DNA of 64,000 nucleotides from Porphyromonas circumdentaria. GTDB taxonomy: Bacteria; Bacteroidota; Bacteroidia; Bacteroidales; Porphyromonadaceae. Below are positions 52,061 to 61,996 of this stretch, piece by piece. Under the pieces are notes generated by a model. That model made no database searches, was not told the origin of the DNA, and saw only the letters and a list, made by a program, of their open reading frames with translations. The DNA lies in the NCBI RefSeq assembly GCF_900167105.1, contig NZ_FUXE01000004.1, forward strand, positions 104,089-168,088, written 5' to 3'. The translations under genes were made by a program, and so were the position numbers. Position 1 is the stretch's first letter; each line of letters starts with the position of its first letter.

Positions 52061-55000
52061 ATGAATCGTTCTCAAATAATGTACAAATTTTTGAAGGCTA
52101 CCCTACTCCTTTTGAGTAGTGCGGTGTTTTGGGTTGGAAATGCGTTTGCTCAGTCGGCGGGTGATGTTGAAATTACTGCCACGGCTAAGGATGCTCATTG
52201 TATTCAAAACGGAGAAGTGACTGTTACAGTAACTAAAAAAACAGGATCGCCTTATACTCCTAAAAAGATTACATATGATTTGCGAGATGATAAAGGTAAC
52301 TCCTTGGCAGGGGCGAGCGGTCAGTTCGTAGAAAATAACTTGTTCAATGGTTTGAAAAAAGGGACTTATAAGGCTTATGCGAAAGTAGTGTTTCAGAATA
52401 ATGTGGAGATACAGGTAGGTCCCGTTGAGGCTATTGTAAACTCAAATTACAAAATACCCACAGTCGCGATTAAGCTGGAGCGTAAGACCCTTAAGAGTTT
52501 TAAACCCAGTGGTGTCAGTACTCCACAGCCTACAGGTGTTATTTCTGTTTTGGTAACAGGAGGTAATAGACCTAGCTATAAGGTTGTCTTAACGGAAAAG
52601 CCTGCTGCCTACACTGGGCCCACAGAGATTCCTTTGGAGCTTGATAAGAAGATTTTTATGCATCACCTTCCTGCAGGGACTTATAAGTTTCAAGTTCATG
52701 ACGAGTGTGGCGGCCAGGAAGTGCAGACTGTAGAAATGGAAGCTGTGAAGTTTGATGCTCCACAGGGAGGAGTCATTCCTTTTGCCGCCCATCCCCGAGC
52801 TTCGGAGGAGACTCGTAATCAGTGTGGATGGTTCTATTTCTCTTTTCAACAAAGAGGAGTGTCTCAGTTCGAAGGGCAAGATCAGGATTTGCAGCCTTAC
52901 TTGTCTCCAACAGTAAGTTTGTCTACGACTACGACTACTGTTTCTCCTCAGGATTCTTTGGTTAAATACTATGATTATGGCTTTGGATATGGAAATAACC
53001 AGCCTTCTCAATATTACGCTGTGGGAGAAAGCCCCTTTGTGGATAATATGGATGCCACAGGACGATTAGCAGCCGAGAGGGATAGGTATAAGTGGGTTTT
53101 TGGTCGTATTCAAAAGGGTAAGAAGTGGAGCGATGCGGGGTTTGTGGATAGAACCAAGACGCCCCATGTAAATACAATGAATAATGATGTGTTCCCAGGT
53201 CTTTTTTTGCGTCTAAAAGGATCTCCAGATAGAACTCCTAAGGGATATAGAAATCAGATTATCAAGAATCTACCAGAGGAGTTTACTATACGTTGGTACA
53301 CTATTGTAGATTCTTGTGCTATAACCTACAAGGTTAATGTTAAACCCGCAGAGTCCAGTACGGAGTTGTTCTGTTATCCTATTTCGGTTGGTTTATTTGC
53401 CTCGGACAAAACGACTCGCTTAGGAACAGCCCAAGATGTTCTTCTTACAAAAATGGGGCAGGCAACTAATTTTAATGACTATATTCTTCAGGGAGGAAAT
53501 ACCTATTGGATAAAGGCGACTGACGGTACGGGGTCTTATGTAGAGTACCCTGTTAGGATAGTGAATGATTTCAAGTATACGGGTGTTGCCAACCCCAGTG
53601 TGGAGACGAATATGTTTGATATTTGTAAAAGGATGAGGGGAACTAGTGTCGAGTTAACACGTTATACCCCCACTACAATTCCTTTCTTAAACCACGATGT
53701 TACACTGGTAAGTGCTCCTGCTGGCTATACTCCAGGGCCAGATGGTTTGGCTGTGGGAGAAACATTTAGCTTCCCCAAGACTTTCCCCTCTGGGGTTACT
53801 TCTGTTTCTCGTTTTTATGCCTTTGGAAAAAAATCGCAGTTTTTTACAGTAAAGCGAGAGATTTTTGCACCTAACGGAAAATACCTATTTCGGATATATG
53901 ATCGAGTATGTAAGAAATCTCATGATGTAGAGGTCGAGATTACCACCGCTAAAACACCTCTTTGGACAGTAAATAAGGATAATTTTAAACCCCGTTTGGT
54001 CAATGCTTCTTGTGGACGTGTTCGTATCTATCCTTTTACAAAAGAGAATAGAGACAACTTCATGTTCAAATCGGAGTTCTGGCAAGTAGAGTCTGGAGGA
54101 CAGACTACTTTTGTGCAGGGACCCGTTTCACATCCTCGAGATTTGATGATTTATGTAGACAAGTTCCCAGAGGGAATTTCTAAAAGTGATGTTACCCATA
54201 ATTTCCCCTCAGGAAGTACTTGGGTTTGGCAGTATCATACTGCTATGTGGTGGGTTTCTGCAGAACCTAATAATGAGAATCTTTATATAGAATTGCCTAA
54301 AACAAACGGGGAGATTGTCTTAAAGGTTGCTCCTTTTAGTCGTCATACAGAATATGACAAGGTCTTTAAGGACCTTACCTGTATGCCAGAATACCCTATA
54401 AATCTTTTTAATATTCCTCTCTCTTATGAGCGAGAAACCTATATTGGTTATAGCTGTAAAGGCTCTCTCTCTGGTCACCTCTTTATCGTGCCTACAAATA
54501 ATGTAGGAGGGGTCAAGATAGAACTCTTCCGAGAAGGTGAGAGTCTGCCTTTTGCAACGGAAACGTTAACTAAAGAGAATGTCTCAAAGGGAGCTGGGTT
54601 TGATTTGGTCGGTACGGCAGAGAAACCTATACCTGGTAAGTTGAGAGCTAAGCTAACCGATTTGCAGTGTGGAAACTTTAACGATGAGTCGATAATTATC
54701 TACAATCTGGATTCGCCTGATATTATTAGAACTCCTAATCAGCAGCGTAAGTATTGTGAAGGAGAGACCATTCGACTCTCTGTAATCAATCTCGGAAATA
54801 ATGTGACATACAGTTGGAAACTTCCAAATGGGCAAACAATGACAGGGCAAAAAATAGAGATTCCCAATGCTACGTTTGCACATTCTGGCGAGTATGAAGT
54901 TCATATTCAAAACATATTGTGTGCTGGATTGCCCACCGAAACGACTTTGAAGTTTACTATTTCGGTAGCTCCATTAGAGCTTTGGTGGCGTAAGGATGCC

Positions 55001-56860
55001 AAAGATGCCAACTGGCACAACTTGGAGAACTGGGCGAAAAGAGATGGTACACCCGTCCAAGCCGTTCCAGCACCTTGTACCGTGGTGCATATCCCAGCTA
55101 AGGTAGATAAGGCTTTCCCCGACCTCGCAGGAGAGGTTACCAAACGTGATATATATGGAGCTCCAGAGTGTAATGATATCTATTTCCACTACGGTTCACA
55201 ATTAGGAACTCCGCAGCAACTCTCTTATCATAACGCTTATGTGGACTATAACTTTGGTGAGATGGGTGGTGATGGGTCTATTACGGCTTATGTCGAGCAG
55301 GGACATCCTACGGCAGATAGTAAGTTAATGGAGCGTAACCGCTGGTATATGATTGCTACCCCTCTTAAGGATATGGTTTCTGGAGACTTCGGAGTGGGTG
55401 GTTATCCCAAGACGTATCAACGCTATTTGAAGGTGTCTACGACAACTCCTTTAACGGATGCTTCCTTTACAAAACCCTTTAACTCTCAGGTAGAGCCTTT
55501 GTCAAAATACAACCACGCAATGGCGTTGCGTGTGGCAGGTCATCAGAGTGGTAAGATGGGTTATAGTAACCACGATCGTCTCAATATGTTAGATGGGATT
55601 TTCCGCTTGCCTTTCTTTGAGAATCCTCGCTCTGCTTCTGCCTATGCTCATCATACTTATGACTCAGGTACCCAAACAAGCACTTTCCGTTATTATAACG
55701 AAAATACTTTGGCACTAACTAATAGGACGGATAGTTATAAGAGAACACTCCCAGATGCATACCGTTTTGTTTTTGAGAGCAATACTCCTGGGCGTCGTGG
55801 AAAGATTGGTAACATTCTTGTTGGAGGTGTCAATACAGAAGGCTATTCGTTGAGTGCTAAACCTGCAGGTGCAACAAACGATTGGGTCATGTTGGGTAAC
55901 CCATTCATGACGCCAATGGATTTTGACAAGTTCTTGGAAGTAAATCAGGATAATATCGAGCCTTATTACTATCTCTTTACAGAGAACGCTTGGAAAGTCT
56001 ATACCAAAGCAACGGCACCAGCTTCTAATTTGTCGAAAGAAATCGCTCCGTTGCAGTCTATTGTCGTTCGTCGTAAGGGAACGGGAGAGTTACTTTTCCC
56101 AACTTCTGGGACTAAGTCTGTACTCCTCCCCGCTTGGCGTGAAGGCGTATCGGGACCTTACAATTTGAAGAATGCAGAGGAAGAAGCTATTGTAGAGATA
56201 CCTCTTACAGTCAATGTTGCCAATGAAGAGGGAGACTATTCACAGGCTTTCTTGGGTTGGTCTGGTGGTGTATGCGCTCCTGTGTTTGTTAATAATGAGT
56301 ATGCTTCTGTCCCTACGGTCTTCATGGTAGAGCCTGATGCTGGTGACTACAACGCTATTACTTATCCTACTCGTGCACACGGTATGATTCAATTAGGAGT
56401 ATCCTCTTCGCTTTCGGCTCCTTTGACGCTTTCGTTCGACCATATAGACCGCTCGGTGTACGAAGAGCTTACTTTGATCGATAAGCACGAAGGGGTAGAG
56501 CAAGACCTACTCAGTAATCCTAAATACGACTTCATGAATAGACCAGATACTACACCCGCTACACGCTTTGCTTTGCGTATCAAACGCTTCGGTATCACTA
56601 ATGTGACTACCAATGAAGAATTGCCTCTTGCCGAGTTCAAGATGTACGATGCAGCAGGTAAGCTCAGAGTAGAGAGTACACAGCCTCTTCACCGAGTAGC
56701 TATTTACGATATGCAGGGTAAGACTCTGGCAGACGAAGTTTTGACAGACAATGCTACTCGCATTATAGAGGTAGACACTAATAATACGCAGGGAGTAGTA
56801 GTGGTAGAGGTATTCTTCAAGAACGGAATGCGTACCGTACGTAAATACGATTTGCGATAA
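52061..56860 (+). CDS. Very large T9SS-secreted surface adhesin heading the fimbrial locus
   Basis: 1599 residues with a signal peptide (VGNAFAQ cleavage region; an internal ATG at 52079 is an alternative start). Beta-rich and Ig-like: SGEYEVHIQNILCAG near residue 950, followed by WWRKDAKDANWHNLENWA, a motif frequent in Bacteroidetes surface proteins. The C-terminus (LHRVAIYDMQGKTLADEV ... VVVVEVFFKNGMRTVRKY) fits a type-A T9SS sorting domain. It lies 42 bp before the DUF3575 gene of the fimbrial locus. By analogy with P. gingivalis Mfa5, a large T9SS-exported tip protein, it may be a fimbria-associated adhesin, but it shows no obvious VWFA domain. Confidence 0.8.
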   Translation: MNRSQIMYKFLKATLLLLSSAVFWVGNAFAQSAGDVEITATAKDAHCIQNGEVTVTVTKKTGSPYTPKKITYDLRDDKGNSLAGASGQFVENNLFNGLKKGTYKAYAKVVFQNNVEIQVGPVEAIVNSNYKIPTVAIKLERKTLKSFKPSGVSTPQPTGVISVLVTGGNRPSYKVVLTEKPAAYTGPTEIPLELDKKIFMHHLPAGTYKFQVHDECGGQEVQTVEMEAVKFDAPQGGVIPFAAHPRASEETRNQCGWFYFSFQQRGVSQFEGQDQDLQPYLSPTVSLSTTTTTVSPQDSLVKYYDYGFGYGNNQPSQYYAVGESPFVDNMDATGRLAAERDRYKWVFGRIQKGKKWSDAGFVDRTKTPHVNTMNNDVFPGLFLRLKGSPDRTPKGYRNQIIKNLPEEFTIRWYTIVDSCAITYKVNVKPAESSTELFCYPISVGLFASDKTTRLGTAQDVLLTKMGQATNFNDYILQGGNTYWIKATDGTGSYVEYPVRIVNDFKYTGVANPSVETNMFDICKRMRGTSVELTRYTPTTIPFLNHDVTLVSAPAGYTPGPDGLAVGETFSFPKTFPSGVTSVSRFYAFGKKSQFFTVKREIFAPNGKYLFRIYDRVCKKSHDVEVEITTAKTPLWTVNKDNFKPRLVNASCGRVRIYPFTKENRDNFMFKSEFWQVESGGQTTFVQGPVSHPRDLMIYVDKFPEGISKSDVTHNFPSGSTWVWQYHTAMWWVSAEPNNENLYIELPKTNGEIVLKVAPFSRHTEYDKVFKDLTCMPEYPINLFNIPLSYERETYIGYSCKGSLSGHLFIVPTNNVGGVKIELFREGESLPFATETLTKENVSKGAGFDLVGTAEKPIPGKLRAKLTDLQCGNFNDESIIIYNLDSPDIIRTPNQQRKYCEGETIRLSVINLGNNVTYSWKLPNGQTMTGQKIEIPNATFAHSGEYEVHIQNILCAGLPTETTLKFTISVAPLELWWRKDAKDANWHNLENWAKRDGTPVQAVPAPCTVVHIPAKVDKAFPDLAGEVTKRDIYGAPECNDIYFHYGSQLGTPQQLSYHNAYVDYNFGEMGGDGSITAYVEQGHPTADSKLMERNRWYMIATPLKDMVSGDFGVGGYPKTYQRYLKVSTTTPLTDASFTKPFNSQVEPLSKYNHAMALRVAGHQSGKMGYSNHDRLNMLDGIFRLPFFENPRSASAYAHHTYDSGTQTSTFRYYNENTLALTNRTDSYKRTLPDAYRFVFESNTPGRRGKIGNILVGGVNTEGYSLSAKPAGATNDWVMLGNPFMTPMDFDKFLEVNQDNIEPYYYLFTENAWKVYTKATAPASNLSKEIAPLQSIVVRRKGTGELLFPTSGTKSVLLPAWREGVSGPYNLKNAEEEAIVEIPLTVNVANEEGDYSQAFLGWSGGVCAPVFVNNEYASVPTVFMVEPDAGDYNAITYPTRAHGMIQLGVSSSLSAPLTLSFDHIDRSVYEELTLIDKHEGVEQDLLSNPKYDFMNRPDTTPATRFALRIKRFGITNVTTNEELPLAEFKMYDAAGKLRVESTQPLHRVAIYDMQGKTLADEVLTDNATRIIEVDTNNTQGVVVVEVFFKNGMRTVRKYDLR

Positions 56861-56919
56861 ATAACTTACTCTCCTGTCGTTATAAAAGAAATATAGATAA
56901 TATGATAAAACACTATGAT

Positions 56920-57528
56920 ATGAAAAAGTTTCTGCTTATTGGAGCGTTGTTACTTGCAGCTTTCTCTTCTGCGTTTGCACAGAAAGTAGCACTTAAAAAC
57001 AACCTTATCTATGATGCTCTTCTTACTCCTAACCTTTCTTTGGAGGTAGCTTTAGGACGTAAGGTTACCTTGGATACCCAAGTTGGAGCTAACTTCTTTT
57101 TCTACGAAAAAGATTCGCGTGCAGATGGTTACACCCCTAAAAAGTGGAGCCACTGGATGGTACAACCCGAGTTGCGCCTATGGACCTGCGATGCCTTTAA
57201 TGGTTGGTTTTTTGGGGTGCATGCGCACGGAGGTCTTATGAACGTGGGGGGGATAAATATTCCTTACATGATTCTTCAGAACAAAGAGAACAAGATGGCA
57301 GATCATCGCTACGAGGGTTGGTTCATCGGAGGAGGTGTGAGTGTAGGATATCATTGGATGCTTTCTTCTCGTTTCAGTATAGAGGCTTCTTTAGGTGCTG
57401 GATACGCACGTATTATGTACGATAAGTATAAGTGTACCAATTGTGGTGAGCGTCTTGAAAAAGACAAGGCAGCAGATTATCTTGGACCTACAAAGGCTAC
57501 TCTCTCTTTGATATACATGATTAAGTAA
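56920..57528 (+). CDS. DUF3575 outer-membrane protein of the fimbrial locus
   Basis: 202 residues from 56920 (MKKFLLIGALLLAAFSSAFAQ signal); an ATG at 56902 is possible. KVALKNNLIYDALLTPNLSLEVALG and YHWMLSSRFSIEASLGAGY are typical of DUF3575, a small beta-barrel family that is regularly encoded with DUF3868 and Mfa2/Mfa1 genes in Bacteroidales. Role in fimbria export or anchoring is inferred from linkage. Confidence 0.85.
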   Translation: MKKFLLIGALLLAAFSSAFAQKVALKNNLIYDALLTPNLSLEVALGRKVTLDTQVGANFFFYEKDSRADGYTPKKWSHWMVQPELRLWTCDAFNGWFFGVHAHGGLMNVGGINIPYMILQNKENKMADHRYEGWFIGGGVSVGYHWMLSSRFSIEASLGAGYARIMYDKYKCTNCGERLEKDKAADYLGPTKATLSLIYMIK

Positions 57529-57554
57529 AAACGATAAAGAAAAAGGATTTAACA

Positions 57555-58997
57555 ATGAATAAGATATACATATTTCTAATCGTTTCTCTCCTTGGAGCTT
57601 CGCTTTCTTTCGGAGCCTATGCTCAGAAAGCTGAAACATATAAGTGGACGAGTAGTAATGTCAAGATAGAGCGTTCGCAAGACAGACAACACCTCAATGT
57701 GTCGTTTTCTGTTCTCCCCGATCGCAAGATAATGTCTCAAGAGTTGGTGTACATCTATCCTACACTGGTAAGTGCAGACAATTCTAAGGAGGTAAGCCTT
57801 GAGCCTTTGTGCATTGTGGGCAATAAGCGTGCAAAGGTTATCAAGCGTGCAAAGGTGTTAAAGAATAAGATGCACCTCCCCGTTGTAGAGGAGGTACATT
57901 CAGCCAAGTTTGCTTCCATAGAGGTAGAGCGTTCTGTGCCCTTTGAACGTTGGATGGCGAAGTCTCGCCTTGTACTTCGTGAGGAAGTGTATGGTTGTGC
58001 CGAGTGTAAGAAGAAAGATCGTGAGCGCGGTTCCTATGATGCAGGCATCCATTCTTTCTCTCCCGAAGATTATCGTTACTCATTTGTTGAGCCTAAGGCG
58101 GTAGATGTAAAGCGTCATGAAGAGACATTCGAGAGCAAAGTAAACTTTGAGGTAGCTCGTCACGAACTTAAGAGAGACTATAAGAGTAATGCTACGGAGT
58201 TGGCTCGTTTAGATGATTTCGTAAAGAAAGCCTTGGATTTGGAAGGTACGACTTTGGATGTAGTACGCGTAGAGGGTTATGCATCACCCGAGGGTGGAGA
58301 TAACTTTAACGGCCCCCTCTCTGAGCGTCGTGCCAATGTCTTGGCAAACTACGTACGCAACAAATATCCAGAGATTAAGCGTACACCAGACTTTAAGGTA
58401 AAAGGTTTTGGTTCAGATTGGGCTGGTCTTCGTAAGGCTGTTGAAGCATCTGATTTGTCCTATAAAGCACAAGTTATTAAAGCAATCGATAATCACTCAG
58501 ATTATTGGGGCAAACATAATGCTATTCAGCAAATAGAGGGTGGAAGAGCTTATGATTATCTTTTAGCCAACGTTTATCCTCCATTACGTCGTACTACGTT
58601 CCGCATGGGGTATAAGGTGCGTCCTTTTACGGTTGAAGAACTCCCCCGTATCTTTGCTAAGAAGCCCGAACTGATGAGTAACCAAGAGCACTACATGTTG
58701 GCGCAACAGTACATCAAACAGGGTAAGAACCCTCTTCCTATATTTGAGTCTGCTTATCGTCTCTATCCAGAGGATGTAGAGTCAGCTCTTAACTATGCCA
58801 ATGCTCTCTTGCAGTATGACCGCAAGCAGGCAGATAAGGCAGCTTGTGTGTTGCAACCGTTCAAGAGTGATTTGCGCACAGCTCTTCCTTTAGCTATTGC
58901 AGAGCACATGCAAGGTAATGAAGAGGTTGCTGATAGGATTATAGAAGAAGCGGCCGCTAAGGGATGTAGAAGAGCGCAAGAGGTTTTGAACCGATAA
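57555..58997 (+). CDS. DUF3868 / OmpA-like protein of the fimbrial locus
   Basis: 480 residues; signal peptide ending near AYAQ. The N-terminal half matches DUF3868 (SVLPDRKIMSQELVYIYP). The central part has an OmpA C-type peptidoglycan-associating pattern (VEGYASPEGGDNFNGPLSERRANVLANYV), and the C-terminus has TPR-like helices. It would tie the fimbrial base to the cell wall. 26 bp after DUF3575 and 38 bp before the Mfa2-like gene. Confidence 0.85.
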   Translation: MNKIYIFLIVSLLGASLSFGAYAQKAETYKWTSSNVKIERSQDRQHLNVSFSVLPDRKIMSQELVYIYPTLVSADNSKEVSLEPLCIVGNKRAKVIKRAKVLKNKMHLPVVEEVHSAKFASIEVERSVPFERWMAKSRLVLREEVYGCAECKKKDRERGSYDAGIHSFSPEDYRYSFVEPKAVDVKRHEETFESKVNFEVARHELKRDYKSNATELARLDDFVKKALDLEGTTLDVVRVEGYASPEGGDNFNGPLSERRANVLANYVRNKYPEIKRTPDFKVKGFGSDWAGLRKAVEASDLSYKAQVIKAIDNHSDYWGKHNAIQQIEGGRAYDYLLANVYPPLRRTTFRMGYKVRPFTVEELPRIFAKKPELMSNQEHYMLAQQYIKQGKNPLPIFESAYRLYPEDVESALNYANALLQYDRKQADKAACVLQPFKSDLRTALPLAIAEHMQGNEEVADRIIEEAAAKGCRRAQEVLNR

Positions 58998-59035
58998 ATT
59001 TAAGACGAACACTGACTAAAAAGAACTCATCGTTT

Positions 59036-60007
59036 ATGAATCGTATGAATAAACTCAAAATTTGGAGCTGGGGATTGGTTGCATTACTTCTTTCTGGTAT
59101 AGCAACTTCCTGTAAGCAGCATGTATATGATAATTTGGCCGCTTGCGATAGGGGAGTGTATGTCAATATCTATGAGCAGACAGAGTGTGATCAAGCTCCT
59201 TCGTATCCAGAGGTGAAAAGCCTGCATATCTATACTTTTGATGAGCAAGATAAGTGGGTGTCTACCACAGTAAACAAAGACTTTCGTCTTTCTGCCGAGG
59301 GCGAGTTATTCGTGCCTGTGCCGACTCACGGTCGTTACAGTTTTGTAGTGTGGGCCAATGTGGATGATCACTTTGAATTGAAAGAGTTGAATAACGAGTC
59401 TACTCGCAAAGATGTACTGCTGCTTCTCAAGAGAGAGGCTAAAAAGGCTACAGCCTTGGGAGAGCATAGACTTTATGTGGGGACTTCTCCCCGCGTTGTT
59501 GTAGGTGAAAAGGAAGAATTTGCGCCTCATACTCAAGTAAATTTGCGCGAAATAACCAATAGGGTTAATGTGCGAGTAATTGGTTTTGAAAAGCCTGAAG
59601 AGTTTGCTATCGAGTTACACTCCAACAATGCAACTTATATTGCCGAGGGAGGAATCTTCAAGCATGAGCAACTCTCTTATCCTACTACCATGGAATATTT
59701 GCCCAATTTTAAGTACCCCAACGAGTTGGATTTGTTTGCTCGTTTTTCTACACTTAAGTTGGAAACAGGGCGTAGCAATGATCTTATTATCCGTAAGGTA
59801 GATAATGGCGAAGAGATGTTCAAAGTAGATTTGGTAGGAGCTATCCTTCTAAGTCCCAATGCAGATAATATTAACTTGCGTTGTACTAATGACTTTGATG
59901 TGCTTGTTCGTGTGAAAAAGTGTGAGTGCCCTAACGGTTATATGGCTATCGAGCTTTGGATTAACGAATGGTTGGTACACAGCTACGAAGTAGACTTGGG
60001 AGATTGA
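59036..60007 (+). CDS. FimB/Mfa2-family fimbrial anchor lipoprotein
   Basis: 323 residues; lipobox GIATSC (Cys 26). CDRGVYVNIYEQTEC and the TPEV-like LHIYTFDEQDKWVST, plus FVVWANVDD, are Mfa2/FimB landmarks. Anchors type V fimbriae at the outer membrane and limits their length. Unexpectedly, its C-terminus (HSYEVDLGD) is nearly the same as the C-terminus of the Mfa1-like protein encoded next. Confidence 0.9.
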   Translation: MNRMNKLKIWSWGLVALLLSGIATSCKQHVYDNLAACDRGVYVNIYEQTECDQAPSYPEVKSLHIYTFDEQDKWVSTTVNKDFRLSAEGELFVPVPTHGRYSFVVWANVDDHFELKELNNESTRKDVLLLLKREAKKATALGEHRLYVGTSPRVVVGEKEEFAPHTQVNLREITNRVNVRVIGFEKPEEFAIELHSNNATYIAEGGIFKHEQLSYPTTMEYLPNFKYPNELDLFARFSTLKLETGRSNDLIIRKVDNGEEMFKVDLVGAILLSPNADNINLRCTNDFDVLVRVKKCECPNGYMAIELWINEWLVHSYEVDLGD

Positions 60008-60063
60008 CTATAATATAGTATGACAAATAACAGAATATTCATTTAAATAAAAATTAGACGATC

Positions 60064-61719
60064 ATGAGAATTAAATCGATTTTAGTTGCTGGTTTGGCTC
60101 TCTTTGCGGGGGCACTGACCTCTTGTAATAAGGGTTCTGATGAAATCAACAAGGTGGAGGAGGGTAATACCTATGCCTCTGTAACACTTTCTTTCGGGGA
60201 AAATGACTTCCGTGCAGATGATGAAGTTAATGATTTTAACCCTAAGGGAGAGTGGGAAGGTAATGATGCTATCAAGACAGTAGATGTGTATTTGGTAGAT
60301 GCTGCAAAGGTTTCTTCTGGTCAGTACACTCTTACAGATTTCAATGTTGAGGCTGTCGCTGGTCAAGAAACGAAGCTTATGCCTAAAAAGGCTATCAAGA
60401 CCACTGCAGGAATGAAATCGGTGTACGTTTTGGTAAATGCTCCTAACGATATGCGTCAGACTTTAGCTGTAACTACAAAGGCAGATTTTGAAGCAGCTTG
60501 GAAAACAGTTTATGAAGCTCATAAAGCTAATGGCTATCAGGCTGATTACAAAACTACGGCTCCTGAGGCTATGAAGAAGCTTTTTAGCCAAGATACCGAT
60601 AAGAAGGATGTTATTATGATGAGTAATAGCGAAAATTATACTATCAACGTTGAGGCTAATGTAACTTACGATGAAGCTATGAATGCTGTGGCTCCTAAAA
60701 ACCGTGCTATCGTACCTGTAAAGAGAGCTGCTGCCCGTGTAGTGGTAACAACTTCTGAACTTGAGTATAATATTACTAACACGAGTACTGGTGAAGTAAT
60801 AGGAAAGATTACTGACCTTAAATATGCTGTGGCTCAAGGTGAGAAGAAACTTTATATCCAACAGTTGATAGAGAATGGTATTATCAAAACCCCTGCTTAC
60901 GAAGTTATTACAGGGCCTTTTGATAATCACGCTACCTATGGTCAAATGAATGACAACTATGATTACTCTGACTTGTTTATTAAGGATCGTGCTGTTTCTC
61001 AAGCTACTTATGGAGATTTAGATCCTAAGAAGATTGGCGCAATTGAAAGACCTGCTTTCTTGTTGGAAGCCAATCATAAACGCAACACAGATGCAGGGAA
61101 GACACCTGCTACTTATGATGGAGGTTTCCGCCGAGCTAATACTCCTTATGTGCTTATACGTACCAAGTTTGTTCCTAATGAAAAGGCTTTTGCAGATGGA
61201 AACACTCCTGCAGAAATGGTTAATGGTACTTTCTATTTAGGAACAATAACAGGTAAGCTTTATTCAAAAGCGGCTAATGTTGCAGATCCCTCTAAGGGCG
61301 GTCTTAAAGGACAGAAGTATCGTAAGTATGTAGAAGGTAAAGTACTTTACTATGCTTATGTCAATCCTGATATCATAGAGCGTCCCAAGACTCTTAATGC
61401 GCCTGCGTTCCGTAACAATGTTTACCACGTACACATTAGAGCTATCAAGGCTCTTGGTTTCAACTGGAACCCCCTCTATCCAGAAGATCCAGATAATACT
61501 ACTCCTGGTACTTCAGATGTTTATGATCCTAAGAATCCTGTGAATCCAGACCCAAGACCTGAAAAAGAAGATCCTTCCGATCCTTCTGATCCAGGTGAAG
61601 ACCCAGTTCCTCCTGTTAAGCCAGATGATCCATTGGGAGACAAGGATATCTATATGAGTGTTTCTGTTAAGGTTCTCAAGTGGAACGTTCACTCTTACGA
61701 AGTAGATTTGGGTCTCTAA
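60064..61719 (+). CDS. mfa1: Mfa1-family major fimbrial subunit
   Basis: 551 residues; lipobox ALTSC (Cys 21). ASVTLSFGENDFRADDEV shows the usual N-terminal strand with an Arg suitable for gingipain-like processing; VYVLVNAPNDMR follows. The C-terminal part has a Pro/Asp-rich linker (DPKNPVNPDPRPEKEDPSDP) before the last strand VKVLKWNVHSYEVDLGL, expected to be the donor strand in type V polymerisation. It lies 56 bp after the Mfa2-like gene. A stable hairpin follows, possibly protecting the mRNA of this abundant subunit. Confidence 0.9.
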   Translation: MRIKSILVAGLALFAGALTSCNKGSDEINKVEEGNTYASVTLSFGENDFRADDEVNDFNPKGEWEGNDAIKTVDVYLVDAAKVSSGQYTLTDFNVEAVAGQETKLMPKKAIKTTAGMKSVYVLVNAPNDMRQTLAVTTKADFEAAWKTVYEAHKANGYQADYKTTAPEAMKKLFSQDTDKKDVIMMSNSENYTINVEANVTYDEAMNAVAPKNRAIVPVKRAAARVVVTTSELEYNITNTSTGEVIGKITDLKYAVAQGEKKLYIQQLIENGIIKTPAYEVITGPFDNHATYGQMNDNYDYSDLFIKDRAVSQATYGDLDPKKIGAIERPAFLLEANHKRNTDAGKTPATYDGGFRRANTPYVLIRTKFVPNEKAFADGNTPAEMVNGTFYLGTITGKLYSKAANVADPSKGGLKGQKYRKYVEGKVLYYAYVNPDIIERPKTLNAPAFRNNVYHVHIRAIKALGFNWNPLYPEDPDNTTPGTSDVYDPKNPVNPDPRPEKEDPSDPSDPGEDPVPPVKPDDPLGDKDIYMSVSVKVLKWNVHSYEVDLGL

Positions 61720-61765
61720 TAATAGGAATGGAATAACATTATAGAGATTATCCTCATGGTTTTTG

Positions 61766-61806
61766 CTGAGGATGGGGAGCGAGCTGTAGTTCGCTCCCGA
61801 CCTCAG
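61766..61806 (+). terminator. Stable hairpin between mfa1 and the tip-like gene
   Basis: Outer stem CTGAGG / CCTCAG and inner stem GGGAGCGA / TCGCTCCC. No T tract follows, so read-through or RNA-processing/stability roles are more likely than full termination. It would lower expression of the downstream gene relative to mfa1. Confidence 0.6.
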
Positions 61807-61996
61807 TAACCTTATAAAAACAAATCGTTGCGTAGAGATAGGAAGTGCTATAATGATTACGCAGCACCTGTATCGGAGTTACCTCTCTTGGTAGAGATTG
61901 AACTGCCGCTTAAAGGGCTCTTCTTCTTACCCTATAGAGTGCTAACAGCCATAGAGTGCAGGTGTAGTAGAAAAAATATTTATCCATAAAAACATT

